Positions 7,627 through 16,282 of a stretch of DNA of 35,430 bases are shown here, piece after piece. Source of the DNA: a bacterium (lineage in GTDB: Bacteria; Sumerlaeota; Sumerlaeia; SLMS01). Within the stretch, counting starts at the first letter, position 1. Each line of letters starts with the position of its first letter. The translations under genes were made by a program, and so were the position numbers. Under the pieces are notes generated by a model, which saw nothing but the letters and a program-made list of their open reading frames with translations, was not told where the DNA came from and ran no database searches. The stretch spans positions 1 to 35,430 of the forward strand of contig WGMQ01000089.1 in NCBI GenBank assembly GCA_016125005.1, in the 5' to 3' direction.

Positions 7627-8323
7627 CCCGGAGGAGCATGGCGCGCTGATCGGTCGTCCCGGCGAGAAGCTTGCCGACGCGCTGTATGCGAGCATCCGCG
7701 ACGAGGTCGTGTTCGGAACCCATGTCGGATATGGCGAACGCATCAATCCGAAGGATCTCTCGGAGCGGTTCAATGTCAGCCCGACCCCTGTCCGCGAGGC
7801 GCTCATGCGGCTCGCCGCGGAAGGCTATATCGAGAGCATTCCGCGCCGGGGCTTCCGGATCCAGAAGCCCTCGCCGCAGCAGGTCCGCGATTTGTGGGAA
7901 GTCCGTCTCGGCCTTGAGGTGAATGCCGGAGAACTGGCGATCGGCAGGCTGGCGGCCGGCGAAGCCGACCGCTCGGAAATCGACGCGCTCGCCAGGATTG
8001 TCGAGCAGGCCGACAAGGACTGGGAGAGGCTTTCGGGGCGACAGCAGATCGAACTGAACACCCGGTTTCACTCGATAATCGTCGCGCTTTCCGGAAACAC
8101 TCTGCTTCAATCGATCTATCGCGGCATCCAGCTCCAATATGTGAGCAGCCGGGTCCGGCACGGTGTCGAGAACTGGCGCGAGCGGCGCGAGTTCGAAAAG
8201 CGCGAGCACGGTCTGATCGTCGCCACCCTGGCCGATTGCGATCCCGATGCCTACCGGATCGCGGCCAAGGCGCATGTGATGCGCTCTTTGGCTGACGCGT
8301 TGAAAGACGTGACGGCGACCTGA
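7607..8323 (+). CDS. GntR-family transcriptional regulator (FCD subgroup)
   Basis: This 238-residue regulator has an N-terminal winged helix (about 20-90) with the GntR signature LSERFNVSPTPVREALMRLAAEGYIESIPRRGFRI. An all-helical FCD ligand domain follows (about 95-225), containing LWEVRLGLEVNAGELA and the putative metal/ligand residues in NTRFHSIIVALSGN and AAKAHVMRSLADAL. FCD regulators usually bind an intermediate of the pathway they control. Its start overlaps the end of the racemase-family gene by 20 bases, and a sugar-type transporter follows, so it is probably the local regulator of this operon. I could not identify its operator. Confidence 0.92.
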   Translation: MPQSQGNPEEHGALIGRPGEKLADALYASIRDEVVFGTHVGYGERINPKDLSERFNVSPTPVREALMRLAAEGYIESIPRRGFRIQKPSPQQVRDLWEVRLGLEVNAGELAIGRLAAGEADRSEIDALARIVEQADKDWERLSGRQQIELNTRFHSIIVALSGNTLLQSIYRGIQLQYVSSRVRHGVENWRERREFEKREHGLIVATLADCDPDAYRIAAKAHVMRSLADALKDVTAT

Positions 8324-8366
8324 CCCCCAGAAATTCGTTCAAATCAATCACGGGAGGAAATGAGTG

Positions 8367-9680
8367 ATGAAACGAACCATTCGACTGATAAGACGTCTGG
8401 CCGCAGCGAGCCTGCTGGCGGCTTCGGTGCAATTGGGCGCGTTGAGCGCCCATGCCGAGACCACGGTCCGCATGTGGACATTCCTCAATCCCGACGGAAA
8501 GTCGCCGCGCGAACTTGCCCTGAAGGAAATCATCAGCCGTTTCGAGGCGGCCAATCCCGAAATCCGTGTCGTGGTCGAACCTCAGGTCTGGGACCAGATG
8601 ACACCGAAGTTTCTGGCAGCAAACGGCGCCGGAAACGCGCCCGACATCATCTGGGTCGTAACCGATCTTCTCGGCGAAGCCCTTGCTTCGGGATCGCTTG
8701 CCGATCTCAATCCGCTGTTTCTCAACAACTGGCCGAAGGAGGCCGTCGACGAACGCAAGGACGGCTATTGGGAGCGTTGCGCGTGGGAGGGGGGCGTGCA
8801 CTGCCTGTTCCACTCGCGGAACTATTACGGGGTCATCTACCGCAAGGATTTCCTCGCTGAAGCCGGCATCGATCCGGACACGCTGACCGACTGGCCGACA
8901 TTCATCGACGCCGCAAAAAAGCTGACGGTGCGCGATGCGTCGGGCAATGTCAGCCGCTGGGGTTTCGGCCAGCAGTTCAGCGAGGATCGCGCCGACGCAC
9001 AGATGATGAGCTCGATCATCCTGTCGCGGCAGGGCGATCTTTTCCATGAGGACGGCCGTGCGAAATGGGCCAACCCGATCGGCGCGGAAGCGCTTCGGCT
9101 TCAGTGCGACATGGTGACCAAGCATGAGATCACCCCGCCCCAGGCGGTGACATGGAGCGCGGAGGATCTCTACGAGCAGTTCGCCGCCGGCCGCCTGGCG
9201 ATGTTCACCGGCGCCGTTGTCCGCGTCTCGACCATGCAGGCGAAGGTGGGCAAGGACAATGTCGGCTTCATGGTCTGGCCCGGAGTGGACGGAAAACCGC
9301 ACTCGCCCGCGGTGATGGCCGGCTGGGCAGTCGGCGTCTGGTCCAAGAGCAAGCATGTGGACGAGGCGGCCAGGTTCCTCGAATACATGGCCGGACCGGA
9401 AGCCGACAGGCTTTGGGTCGAGGTCGGCGGACAGATCCCCGCATCGGGCTCCGTCATGAAGGAAATGCCGGACTTCTTCGCCCAACCCTCGAACCAGTAC
9501 ATCGTGAAGGCGGCCGAGGGCATTGCCGATTATGGCTGGATCAGCCCGGTCAAGTTCTCGGTCGGCGGCTACCGCCAGGTCCTGAACAAGGCCGCGCAGA
9601 ACGTCATCACAGGCGGAATGGAGCCAATGGCTGCGCTGGAGGAGGCAGAGAAGCGCTTCAACCAGCAAAACCGGCGCTAG
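8367..9680 (+). CDS. ABC transporter solute-binding protein (family 1, carbohydrate type)
   Basis: This periplasmic binding protein has 437 residues. A Sec signal peptide (MKRTIRLIRRLAAASLLAAS, cleaved after AHA near residue 29) precedes a family 1 fold starting TTVRMWTFLNPDG. It contains IISRFEAANPEIRVVVEP, the DIIWV segment and a C-terminal AARFLEYMAGPEADRLW. GTG at 8364 and ATG at 8367 are both possible; the ATG is preferred, with GGAGG at 8353-8357. Two MalF/MalG-type permeases follow, and the MalK-type ATPase lies at 13714. The likely ligand is a sugar, polyol or sugar derivative. Confidence 0.92.
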   Translation: MKRTIRLIRRLAAASLLAASVQLGALSAHAETTVRMWTFLNPDGKSPRELALKEIISRFEAANPEIRVVVEPQVWDQMTPKFLAANGAGNAPDIIWVVTDLLGEALASGSLADLNPLFLNNWPKEAVDERKDGYWERCAWEGGVHCLFHSRNYYGVIYRKDFLAEAGIDPDTLTDWPTFIDAAKKLTVRDASGNVSRWGFGQQFSEDRADAQMMSSIILSRQGDLFHEDGRAKWANPIGAEALRLQCDMVTKHEITPPQAVTWSAEDLYEQFAAGRLAMFTGAVVRVSTMQAKVGKDNVGFMVWPGVDGKPHSPAVMAGWAVGVWSKSKHVDEAARFLEYMAGPEADRLWVEVGGQIPASGSVMKEMPDFFAQPSNQYIVKAAEGIADYGWISPVKFSVGGYRQVLNKAAQNVITGGMEPMAALEEAEKRFNQQNRR

Positions 9681-9696
9681 GCGCGGCATGACAAGC

Positions 9697-9727
9697 GCGC
9701 TGCGGGCATTGCCAATGCCCGCAGCGC
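9697..9727 (+). other. Strong intercistronic hairpin between binding protein and permease
   Basis: Two perfect 15-bp arms (9697-9711 and 9713-9727, GCGCTGCGGGCATTG and its complement) are separated by one base. No T-run follows, so it is more likely an mRNA-stabilising or attenuating hairpin, as is usual after highly expressed binding-protein genes, than a full terminator. Confidence 0.7.
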
Positions 9728-9755
9728 ACAAACCAATGTTCCGGGAACATTCCAG

Positions 9756-10613
9756 ATGAAGTCCAACACCGCCGCATTCGCCTCGGTTGCCCCCGCTTTC
9801 GCAGTGACGGGCTTCGTACTGTTCTCGCCGGTCGTCTATGCGCTCTGGTTCAGCCTGCATGAAATCCGCTACGGATCGGTCGGGGCATTTGACGGAGGGG
9901 CGAATTTCCTGCGCCTCCTGCAAGACTACACACTGCCCGGCACGCTGCTGCGAACCGTCATTCACACCGGTTTATCGGTGCTGATCACCGTGGCGATCGC
10001 CCTTGCGATCTCGGTCGGGATCGACCGGATGAAGCCCAGAGCGGCGCTGGTCGCCAAGATGGTGGTCATCCTTCCATGGATAACGTCCGCGGTCGTCGCA
10101 ACGCTGCTTTTTCGCTGGGTCTTCATCAACGACATCGGCGTCGCGTCCTACGCCGTCAGTTCGCTCGTCGGAGCGGAGTTCCAGCCCATGACCAATTCGA
10201 CGGGCGCCATGACGCTGCTGATCTTCGTATCCGTCTGGAAGCGCCTGGGCTACGCCGTCATCGTGCTGCTGGCGGGGCTCAAGAGCATTCCGAGCGAGTG
10301 CGTGGAAGCCGCCCAGGTCGACGGCGCCACGCCGTGGCAGGTGTTTCGCCTGATCACGCTTCCGCTTCTGAAGACGCCGATGCTCCTGGTGGTCGTCGTC
10401 CTGACGCTCGCCAACATCAACACGGTGGAGACGCCGCTGGTGCTGACCGGCGGCGGCCCGAACGACGCGACGCGAATCCTTGCGCTCGATGTGTATGAGC
10501 GGGCCTTCGCCATCTTCGACCTCGGCTCCGCAACCGCCCTGGCGCTCGTCATGTTCGCGGCGAACATCGTCATGGTCCTGGCCTATGTCCGTCTGACCGG
10601 CTGGCGGGTCTGA
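9756..10613 (+). CDS. ABC transporter permease, MalF/UgpA type
   Basis: This 285-residue inner-membrane permease has about six transmembrane helices, the first at residues 9-32 (ASVAPAFAVTGFVLFSPVVYALW). The ATPase-contacting EAA loop is ECVEAAQVDGATPWQVFRLITLPLL. The motif NTVETPLVLTGGGPNDATRILALDVYERAF is typical of first permeases of carbohydrate importers. It sits downstream of the binding protein and directly upstream of the second permease. The ATG at 9756 has a weak ribosome site (gttccgggaacattccag). Confidence 0.92.
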   Translation: MKSNTAAFASVAPAFAVTGFVLFSPVVYALWFSLHEIRYGSVGAFDGGANFLRLLQDYTLPGTLLRTVIHTGLSVLITVAIALAISVGIDRMKPRAALVAKMVVILPWITSAVVATLLFRWVFINDIGVASYAVSSLVGAEFQPMTNSTGAMTLLIFVSVWKRLGYAVIVLLAGLKSIPSECVEAAQVDGATPWQVFRLITLPLLKTPMLLVVVVLTLANINTVETPLVLTGGGPNDATRILALDVYERAFAIFDLGSATALALVMFAANIVMVLAYVRLTGWRV

Positions 10614-10624
10614 GGAGGATGTCG

Positions 10625-11515
10625 ATGCAACCTGACGCTCCCAGGACATTCGCGCCGGCGCCCCGGGTTTCCGTGGCTCGCAGATCGGCAACGCTCTCGA
10701 CGCAGACGCTCGTCCTCGCGCTTGTCGTCCTGCTCATCGTCCTGAACGGCCTGCCGTTTGTTTGGGGCGTGCTGACGTCGATGAAGTCGGAACAGGATCT
10801 CTTCCGCTTTCCTCCGGCATTTTTCGATTTCGAACCGACGCTCGACAATTACCGCAGGGTCGCCGCCACCGGCTTTCTCGGCAACATGCTGACGAGCTTC
10901 GCCTATTGCATTGTCGCGGTCTTTTTCGTCCTGGCGATCGGATTGCCGGCAGCCTACGCATTCGACCGGTACCAGTTCCCGCTTCGCCAGCCGCTCTTTC
11001 TTCTGATCGTTGCAAGCATACCGCTGTCGATCGGCGCGGCGGCGCTGCTGATACCGACCTATATCTATTTCGCGCGGCTCGGCCTCACCAACACATTCTT
11101 CGTGTTGCCGATGATCTATGCCGCGCACCAACTTCCGATGACCATCTGGATCCTCAAGGGCGCGATCGAGAGCATTCCGAGGGAGCTCGACGAGGCGGCC
11201 ATCGTCGACGGTGTGTCCAGGCTCGGCGTCCTGCGTCACGTGGTGCTGCCGCTGTCGCGCCCGGCCCTTGCCGCCGCCAGCATCCTTGCCTTCGTGGGTT
11301 CGTGGAACGAATTCGTCGCCGGCTCGGTGATGGTCGACAGCCCCGGGCTGAAGCCGATCCAGCCGCTGGTCTACAGCTTCATCGGGTTCTTCGGACGGGA
11401 ATGGGGGCCGCTCACGGCGTCGGCGACGCTCGCCATGCTTCCCATTCTCCTCATCTTCATTCTGTTCGGCCGGCAGTTCGTCGCCGGCCTTACCAAGGGA
11501 GCCGTAAAGGGATGA
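10625..11515 (+). CDS. ABC transporter permease, MalG/UgpE type
   Basis: This second permease of the carbohydrate importer has 296 residues from the ATG at 10625. An in-frame ATG at 10619 is also possible, but GGAGG at 10614-10618 fits the 10625 codon better. A cytoplasmic N-terminus of about 25 residues precedes six predicted helices. The EAA loop is ELDEAAIVDGVSRLGVLRHVVLPL. The C-terminus LFGRQFVAGLTKGAVKG is a classic MalG-type ending. The stop overlaps the start of the GMC oxidoreductase gene (ATGA), showing translational coupling between transport and oxidation genes. Confidence 0.92.
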   Translation: MQPDAPRTFAPAPRVSVARRSATLSTQTLVLALVVLLIVLNGLPFVWGVLTSMKSEQDLFRFPPAFFDFEPTLDNYRRVAATGFLGNMLTSFAYCIVAVFFVLAIGLPAAYAFDRYQFPLRQPLFLLIVASIPLSIGAAALLIPTYIYFARLGLTNTFFVLPMIYAAHQLPMTIWILKGAIESIPRELDEAAIVDGVSRLGVLRHVVLPLSRPALAAASILAFVGSWNEFVAGSVMVDSPGLKPIQPLVYSFIGFFGREWGPLTASATLAMLPILLIFILFGRQFVAGLTKGAVKG

Positions 11516-13257
11516 GTGCAATGTGGGACGTCGTCATTGTCGGCGGGGGCAGCGCGGGCTGCGTCCTGGCGAACAGGCTCTCGGCGTCGTCGAACCGCAA
11601 GGTTCTGCTGGTCGAGGCCGGTCCGGACATTCCGCCAGGCGCGGAATCGGACGCCATTCGCGACATCTATCCGGCGCGTGCGGCCTACAATCCGGACAAT
11701 CACTGGCCGGCATTGATGGCCTATCGCAAGCCGTTCGGAAACAACACGTCCGAGCGGCCGCCGCTCGCCAAATACGAACAGGCGCGAATCCTTGGCGGCG
11801 GCTCGACCATCAATGGCCAGATGGCCAATCGCGGAACGCCGGCGGACTATGACGAGTGGGGCGAGATGGGGGCGGAGGGGTGGAACTGGGATACGGTTTT
11901 GCCCTATTTTCGACGCCTCGAAACGGACCTGGACTACGGCGGCCCGCTGCATGGCAAGGACGGCCCCATCGCCATCCACCGGGTGCCGGAAAACACCTGG
12001 CCGGAGTTCGCGACGCGCGCGAAATCGGCGATCGAGGCAATGGGATACCCCAATCTGGGAGACCAGAACGGCGTCTATTCGGACGGTTGCTTTCCCATGT
12101 CGCTCTCCAATGACGGCAAGGACCGCGTGTCGACCGCGCGAGGCTATCTCGGCGCCGAAGTCCGGGCGCGGCCCAATCTGGAAATCATGACCGACACCAC
12201 CGCCCGCCGGCTGGTCATGCAGGGCAGAAAGATCGCGGGCGTCGAGGTCGTCCGCTCCGGCACGCGAACCGTGCTGGCCGCCCGTCGCGTGGTGCTGGCC
12301 GCCGGCGCATTGCATTCTCCGGCGATGTTGCAGCGCGCAGGCATCGGCGATGCGGCGCACCTGCGCGAACTCGGGATCGATGTGATTTCCGATCTTCCCG
12401 GCGTCGGCGCCAATCTGCAGGAGCATCCGGGCATATCGGTATCCGCCTTCCTCAAACCCGGGGCCCGCCTCGGCGAGGGGACGAGGAGGCACATGCTGTT
12501 CGGCCTCCGCTACAGTTCGAACCAGCCCGATTGCCCGGTCTCCGACATGTATCTGGCGGTGGTGGCGCGTTCCGCCTGGCACCCGCTGGGGCGGCGCATC
12601 GGAACGATCATCTCCTGGCTCAACAAGGTTCACTCGCGCGGATGGGTGCGCATCCAGAGTGCCGAGCCGGACATGGAGCCGGTCGCCGCCCTCAATTTTC
12701 TCAGCGACGTTCGCGACACGGCCCGCCTGGTCGACAGCGTCCGGCTGATGGCGGCGATCATGGCCCGGCCCGAACTTGGCGATGTGATCCAGTGCGCCTC
12801 ACCTTCGGCGTATAGCGGCTTTGCCAAGGCTCTGGGCAAGGTTACGCTGCGGAACTATCTGCTGACCGCTCCGGCGGCAATTGCGCTCGACATCGCGCCG
12901 TTCCTGCGCGACCGGTTCTTCCGAACCTTCCTTGGAAGCGGAAAATCGCTTGCCGAGATCGTCGATGACCGGGACGCCCTGGAGGCGTTCGTCAAATCCA
13001 ACGCGATCGCCCAGTGGCATGTCAGCGGCACCTGCCGGATGGGACGGCCGGACATGCGGGAGACCGTGGTCAATCCCGTGAACATGGCGGTGCACGGCGT
13101 CGAAGGGCTGCATGTCGCCGACGCGTCCGTGATGCCGACGGTCCCGCGCGCCAACACCAATATTCCCACGATCATGATCGCCGAGCGCGCCGCCGATCTG
13201 ATCATCGCGGACGACGCCCGCGCCAAGCCCGCGATGGCGGGGGCCGTGACGGCATGA
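11512..13257 (+). CDS. GMC family FAD-dependent oxidoreductase
   Basis: This is a choline dehydrogenase/glucose oxidase-type flavoenzyme of about 581 residues. The Rossmann FAD motif VIVGGGSAGCVLANRLS is at the very start, followed by the GMC signature region around LGGGSTINGQMANRGTPADYDEW. The substrate domain ends in the catalytic QWHVSGTCRMG segment, whose histidine is the usual base, and the closing block is VEGLHVADASVMPTVPRANTNIPTIMIAERAADLI. It would oxidise an alcohol, perhaps a sugar alcohol or sugar taken up by the neighbouring transporter. The ATG at 11512 overlaps the permease stop; ATG 11521 has a better-spaced AAGGGA site and is a real alternative. The frame extends far upstream, but that part is antisense-like noise over the permease. 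Confidence 0.92.
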   Translation: MSAMWDVVIVGGGSAGCVLANRLSASSNRKVLLVEAGPDIPPGAESDAIRDIYPARAAYNPDNHWPALMAYRKPFGNNTSERPPLAKYEQARILGGGSTINGQMANRGTPADYDEWGEMGAEGWNWDTVLPYFRRLETDLDYGGPLHGKDGPIAIHRVPENTWPEFATRAKSAIEAMGYPNLGDQNGVYSDGCFPMSLSNDGKDRVSTARGYLGAEVRARPNLEIMTDTTARRLVMQGRKIAGVEVVRSGTRTVLAARRVVLAAGALHSPAMLQRAGIGDAAHLRELGIDVISDLPGVGANLQEHPGISVSAFLKPGARLGEGTRRHMLFGLRYSSNQPDCPVSDMYLAVVARSAWHPLGRRIGTIISWLNKVHSRGWVRIQSAEPDMEPVAALNFLSDVRDTARLVDSVRLMAAIMARPELGDVIQCASPSAYSGFAKALGKVTLRNYLLTAPAAIALDIAPFLRDRFFRTFLGSGKSLAEIVDDRDALEAFVKSNAIAQWHVSGTCRMGRPDMRETVVNPVNMAVHGVEGLHVADASVMPTVPRANTNIPTIMIAERAADLIIADDARAKPAMAGAVTA

Positions 13258-13685
13258 AGATGATCCGGAACCTCGACGCCAGGGACGCCGACCGGCTGAT
13301 CGAAGCGGCGACAGACAAGGCGAACGAAATCGGCGTGCCGCAGAACATTGCGGTCGTCGACGCGGCCGGGCATCTGCTGGCGTTCCGCCGGATGGACGGC
13401 GCCAAGTTCATTTCGGTCGACATCGCGCTCGCCAAGGCATTCACCGCCGCAGGCGCGCGCAAGTCGACGGCGGATATCGGTCCCGCGACGCAACCCGGCC
13501 AGCCGGGATACGGCATCCAGAATCTTCAGGGCGGCCGGTTCACCACATTGCCCGGCGGCATTCCCATAACCGTCGAAGGCGCGGTTGTCGGCGCGATCGG
13601 CGTCAGCTCCGGCTCGACATCCGAAGACGTTGAAGTCGCGCAGAGCGCCGTCAGCCGGTTCGCGACGATGAAAAAGGCCGATTGA
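13254..13685 (+). CDS. GlcG/HbpS-like (DUF336) protein
   Basis: This 143-residue protein of the GlcG/HbpS family (heme-binding-like fold) shows the characteristic NIAVVDAAGHLLAFRRMDGAKFISVDIALAKAFTA and, later, GGIPITVEGAVVGAIGVSSGS. Members often accompany oxidoreductase or diol/glycolate genes; some bind heme or cobalamin, but a general function is not established. The start overlaps the GMC gene stop by four bases (ATGA), so the two are probably co-translated, and a role linked to that flavoenzyme is an inference. Confidence 0.9.
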   Translation: MKMIRNLDARDADRLIEAATDKANEIGVPQNIAVVDAAGHLLAFRRMDGAKFISVDIALAKAFTAAGARKSTADIGPATQPGQPGYGIQNLQGGRFTTLPGGIPITVEGAVVGAIGVSSGSTSEDVEVAQSAVSRFATMKKAD

Positions 13686-13713
13686 AACGGCGAAAAACAG
13701 GGAGGATCACCCG

Positions 13714-14772
13714 TTGGCGGGCGTGAGCATCAATCAGGCACGGAAGGATTTCGGCTCAGTCTCCGTCCTTCACGGCGTATCCGTGGAAATCAAGGACAGC
13801 GAATTCGTCGTGCTCGTCGGCCCGTCCGGCTGCGGCAAGTCGACCCTGCTGCGCATGATAGCCGGACTGGAGGACATCTCCGGCGGCGAGATTTCGATCG
13901 GAGAACGTGTCGTCAACGGAATGCTGCCCAAGGATCGCGACATTGCGATGGTGTTCCAGAGCTACGCGCTCTATCCGCACCTCACCGTCGCGGAGAACAT
14001 GGGCTTCTCGCTGAAACTGAAACGCGCGCCAAAGGATGAAATCGCGTCGCGGGTAAACAGGGCGGCCGACATCCTTGGCCTGCGGGACCTGCTTGGACGC
14101 TATCCCAGGCAGCTTTCCGGCGGCCAGCGCCAGCGCGTGGCCATGGGCAGGGCGATCGTCCGCGATCCCAAGGTGTTCCTCTTCGACGAACCCTTGTCGA
14201 ATCTCGACGCCAAGCTGCGGGTGCAGATGCGCACCGAGATCAAGGAACTGCACCAGCGACTGAAGACCACCACCATCTATGTCACCCATGACCAGATCGA
14301 GGCGATGACGATGGCCGATCGGATTGTCGTCATGCAAAATGGCGCGATCGAACAGGTGGGAGCGCCCCTGGAACTGTACGACGCACCGGCCAACATCTTC
14401 GTCGCAGGTTTCATCGGTTCGCCGGCCATGAACTTCATTGAGGGCGAATTGCGCGGCGGCGAGGTCCCGATCCTCGATTTCGGGTTCGCGCAACTACCGC
14501 TTTCTTCCGCTCCGGCCACTGCCATTGGAAAGCGTGTGATCGCCGGCATCAGACCGGAGAACCTGGTGCTCGAGGAAAACGGATTGCCGGCGACCGTTTC
14601 CGTGGTCGAACCCACCGGATCGGAGTTGCACATATTCGCCGCGATCAATGGCGCGCCGGTTACCGCCGTGTTCCGCGAACGGCACGACCTGCGGCCGGGC
14701 GACAGGATAGGCCTCGGCGCCGTTCCCGGATCGATCCACCTTTTCGATGTAGAAACCGGCCTTCGCTTGTGA
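13714..14772 (+). CDS. ABC transporter ATPase, UgpC/MalK type
   Basis: This ATP-binding subunit of the carbohydrate importer has 352 residues. Walker A is GPSGCGKST (about 36-44), the Q-loop FQSYALYPHLTV, the signature LSGGQRQRVAMGRA, Walker B VFLFDEPLSNLDAKLR and the switch histidine in YVTHDQIEAMT. The C-terminal regulatory OB-type domain (about 235-350) contains IGSPAMNFIEG and GIRPENL, as in UgpC/MalK. A TTG start at 13714 is supported by GGGAGG ending 8 bases upstream; GTG at 13723 is less well placed. It completes the importer formed by the genes at 8367, 9756 and 10625. Confidence 0.93.
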   Translation: MAGVSINQARKDFGSVSVLHGVSVEIKDSEFVVLVGPSGCGKSTLLRMIAGLEDISGGEISIGERVVNGMLPKDRDIAMVFQSYALYPHLTVAENMGFSLKLKRAPKDEIASRVNRAADILGLRDLLGRYPRQLSGGQRQRVAMGRAIVRDPKVFLFDEPLSNLDAKLRVQMRTEIKELHQRLKTTTIYVTHDQIEAMTMADRIVVMQNGAIEQVGAPLELYDAPANIFVAGFIGSPAMNFIEGELRGGEVPILDFGFAQLPLSSAPATAIGKRVIAGIRPENLVLEENGLPATVSVVEPTGSELHIFAAINGAPVTAVFRERHDLRPGDRIGLGAVPGSIHLFDVETGLRL

Positions 14773-14833
14773 ATCAAGCGCGTTCCGCGGAAAACCGTTT
14801 GCCTCCCCTCCGGCGCCGGTTGCGCGCCGTCGA

Positions 14834-14852
14834 CGTTTCAGTCGGCGAAACG
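14834..14852. promoter_or_regulatory. Putative operator 1 (shared 19-bp dyad)
   Basis: CGTTTCA (14834-14840), GTCGG, CGAAACG (14846-14852) is one mismatch from the perfect dyad CGTTTCA-N5-TGAAACG found before the ATPase gene at 19624. It lies 123 bases upstream of the NitT/TauT-type binding-protein start, in the 202-bp gap after the UgpC-type gene. That gap holds no gene I can support. Confidence 0.62.
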
Positions 14853-14974
14853 CCACTTTGTCGCGCTGGCGCAAAGGACAGCCAGGGCGAATACTCCTCT
14901 TCGTCGGCTCGGCGCCATGAGACCAGTCTTGCGTCCGTGTTGCGAGCCCGACGGGAGAACGGGAGGAGTTCAAC

Positions 14975-16078
14975 GTGTCAGGAAATCAGATATCCATGCG
15001 CATGCGCAGCCTTGCTGCCGCTGCGTTGGCGGCGGTCGGCCTCGTGGTGGTTCAGTCCCCCTTTGTGGAGGCCCAGGCGAAAGACCTCGAGACCATACGA
15101 GTTGGCTGGTGCACGAGAACCATCAATTCGGGAGCCGTGCCCTGGGCGGTAGCGCAGAAAATGGGATATTTCGCCGAGGAGGGGCTCGAGCTCAAGCTGG
15201 TGCCCGTCGCCTCCGGCAATGATTGCGTGACCTTTGTCGCCAATGGCGAGTTGCCCTACGCGCTGCCGGCGCTCGAGCCGGTCGCCAGCATCGTCGCCAA
15301 GGGCTTCGACGGGAAGACCTTCTTCACGCTCTATCATGGAACGACCTGGCGCATCGCGGTGCCGGCGGAGACCGCGGCGCAGTCGATCGCCGACTTGAAG
15401 GGCAAGCGCGTGGGCGTCGCGTCGATGTCCTCGGTCATGGTCGCCGTGACCAAGGGACTGTTCATCAATGCCGGCCTCGACCCCGAGAAGGACGTATCCT
15501 TCATCGCCGTGGGCGCACCGGCTAACGCCGCGCTCGCAGCCAGGCGCGGCGAGATCGACGCGATCGCCATGTGGGATATCGCCGACATGCAGATCGAGCG
15601 TGTCGGCACGAAATTGCGCGAGCTCGACATTCCCGAGTTCAGCGCGCCCTCGCTTGGAATCTTCTCCAGCACGAAATATTTCGACGCCCACAAGGAAGAG
15701 GCGACAAAGATCGCCAGGGCCTATGCCAAGGGTTCGACCTTCACGCTCGCCAATCCGGAAGCGGCGCTGAAGATCCTGTACGAAGTCTATAACGAGACCC
15801 GCACGCCCGACATGGACGAAGCGGCGTTGCTCAAGAACGACCTCGACTTCATCACCATGCGCCGCAAGATCTGGGAGCCCATCGCGGCCCAGGATGGCAA
15901 GTGGGGCACGGCGGTGATGGACGCCTATTCGGGATATCTGAAGAATCTCGCTGCCTGGGGCCTGATCGATCGTCCGGTGAAGCCGGAGGAGTTCATCACC
16001 AATGAACTGATCGACGAGGTCAACAGCTTCGACAAGGACGCGATAATCGCAGCGGCGAAGGCATACAAGGCCAACTGA
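14975..16078 (+). CDS. NitT/TauT-type ABC solute-binding protein (NMT1/SsuA-like)
   Basis: This periplasmic binding protein of 367 residues has a signal peptide (MRMRSLAAAALAAVGLVVVQ, likely cleavage near FVEAQA-KD) and the NMT1/SsuA fold. Key segments are TIRVGWCTRTINSGAVPWAVAQKMGYFAEEGLELKLV, LKGKRVGVASMSSVMVAVTKGLF and AARRGEIDAIAMWD. Such proteins feed importers for sulfonates, nitrate, pyrimidines, aromatic acids and other small anions or heterocycles; the ligand here is unknown. The GTG start at 14975 has GGAGG 8 bases upstream; an internal ATG (14996) is an alternative. The matching ATPase and permease are at 19624 and 20445. The last codons and stop are part of an 18-bp tandem repeat. 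Confidence 0.9.
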   Translation: MSGNQISMRMRSLAAAALAAVGLVVVQSPFVEAQAKDLETIRVGWCTRTINSGAVPWAVAQKMGYFAEEGLELKLVPVASGNDCVTFVANGELPYALPALEPVASIVAKGFDGKTFFTLYHGTTWRIAVPAETAAQSIADLKGKRVGVASMSSVMVAVTKGLFINAGLDPEKDVSFIAVGAPANAALAARRGEIDAIAMWDIADMQIERVGTKLRELDIPEFSAPSLGIFSSTKYFDAHKEEATKIARAYAKGSTFTLANPEAALKILYEVYNETRTPDMDEAALLKNDLDFITMRRKIWEPIAAQDGKWGTAVMDAYSGYLKNLAAWGLIDRPVKPEEFITNELIDEVNSFDKDAIIAAAKAYKAN

Positions 16079-16116
16079 CCGGGCAAGGCCAACTGACCGG
16101 GCAAGGCCAACTGACC
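16067..16116 (+). repeat. 18-bp tandem repeat spanning the stop codon
   Basis: The unit AAGGCCAACTGACCGGGC is present at 16067-16084 and 16085-16102 and partly at 16103-16116. The first copy includes the final Lys-Ala-Asn-stop codons of the binding-protein gene, so the coding end has been duplicated downstream. Confidence 0.92.
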
Positions 16117-16217
16117 GCGTTTCCCGGGCGACCCGCGTGGGGTCGTCCGGGTCCGAATTGCGCCAGCGCCGGGCCCGCATCGCGCTGGTCCGGGCGATGG
16201 CGGCGCCGACCGGCTGT

Positions 16218-16249
16218 CGGATCGCCCGGCGGATCGCCCGGCGGATCGA
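16218..16249 (+). repeat. 12-bp tandem repeat upstream of the aldehyde dehydrogenase gene
   Basis: The unit CGGATCGCCCGG occurs at 16218-16229 and 16230-16241 and partly at 16242-16249. It lies in the 204-bp gap between the binding-protein gene and the aldehyde dehydrogenase, which otherwise holds no recognisable gene. Confidence 0.85.
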
Positions 16250-16282
16250 ACAACACATCTTCATTTCGGAAACTGGACGATC

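Noticed and set aside
7803..9965. A 720-codon open frame on the minus strand
   Set aside because: It is antisense to the GntR gene and the ABC binding-protein gene, both of which have clear motifs and ribosome sites.
10762..11511. N-terminal extension of the GMC oxidoreductase frame
   Set aside because: It overlaps the second permease in another frame and has no domain; the true start is at 11512 or 11521, exactly where the FAD motif begins.
13684..13690. Another TGAAACG half-site before the UgpC-type gene
   Set aside because: No partner arm is found at the 5-base spacing, so I do not count it as an operator.
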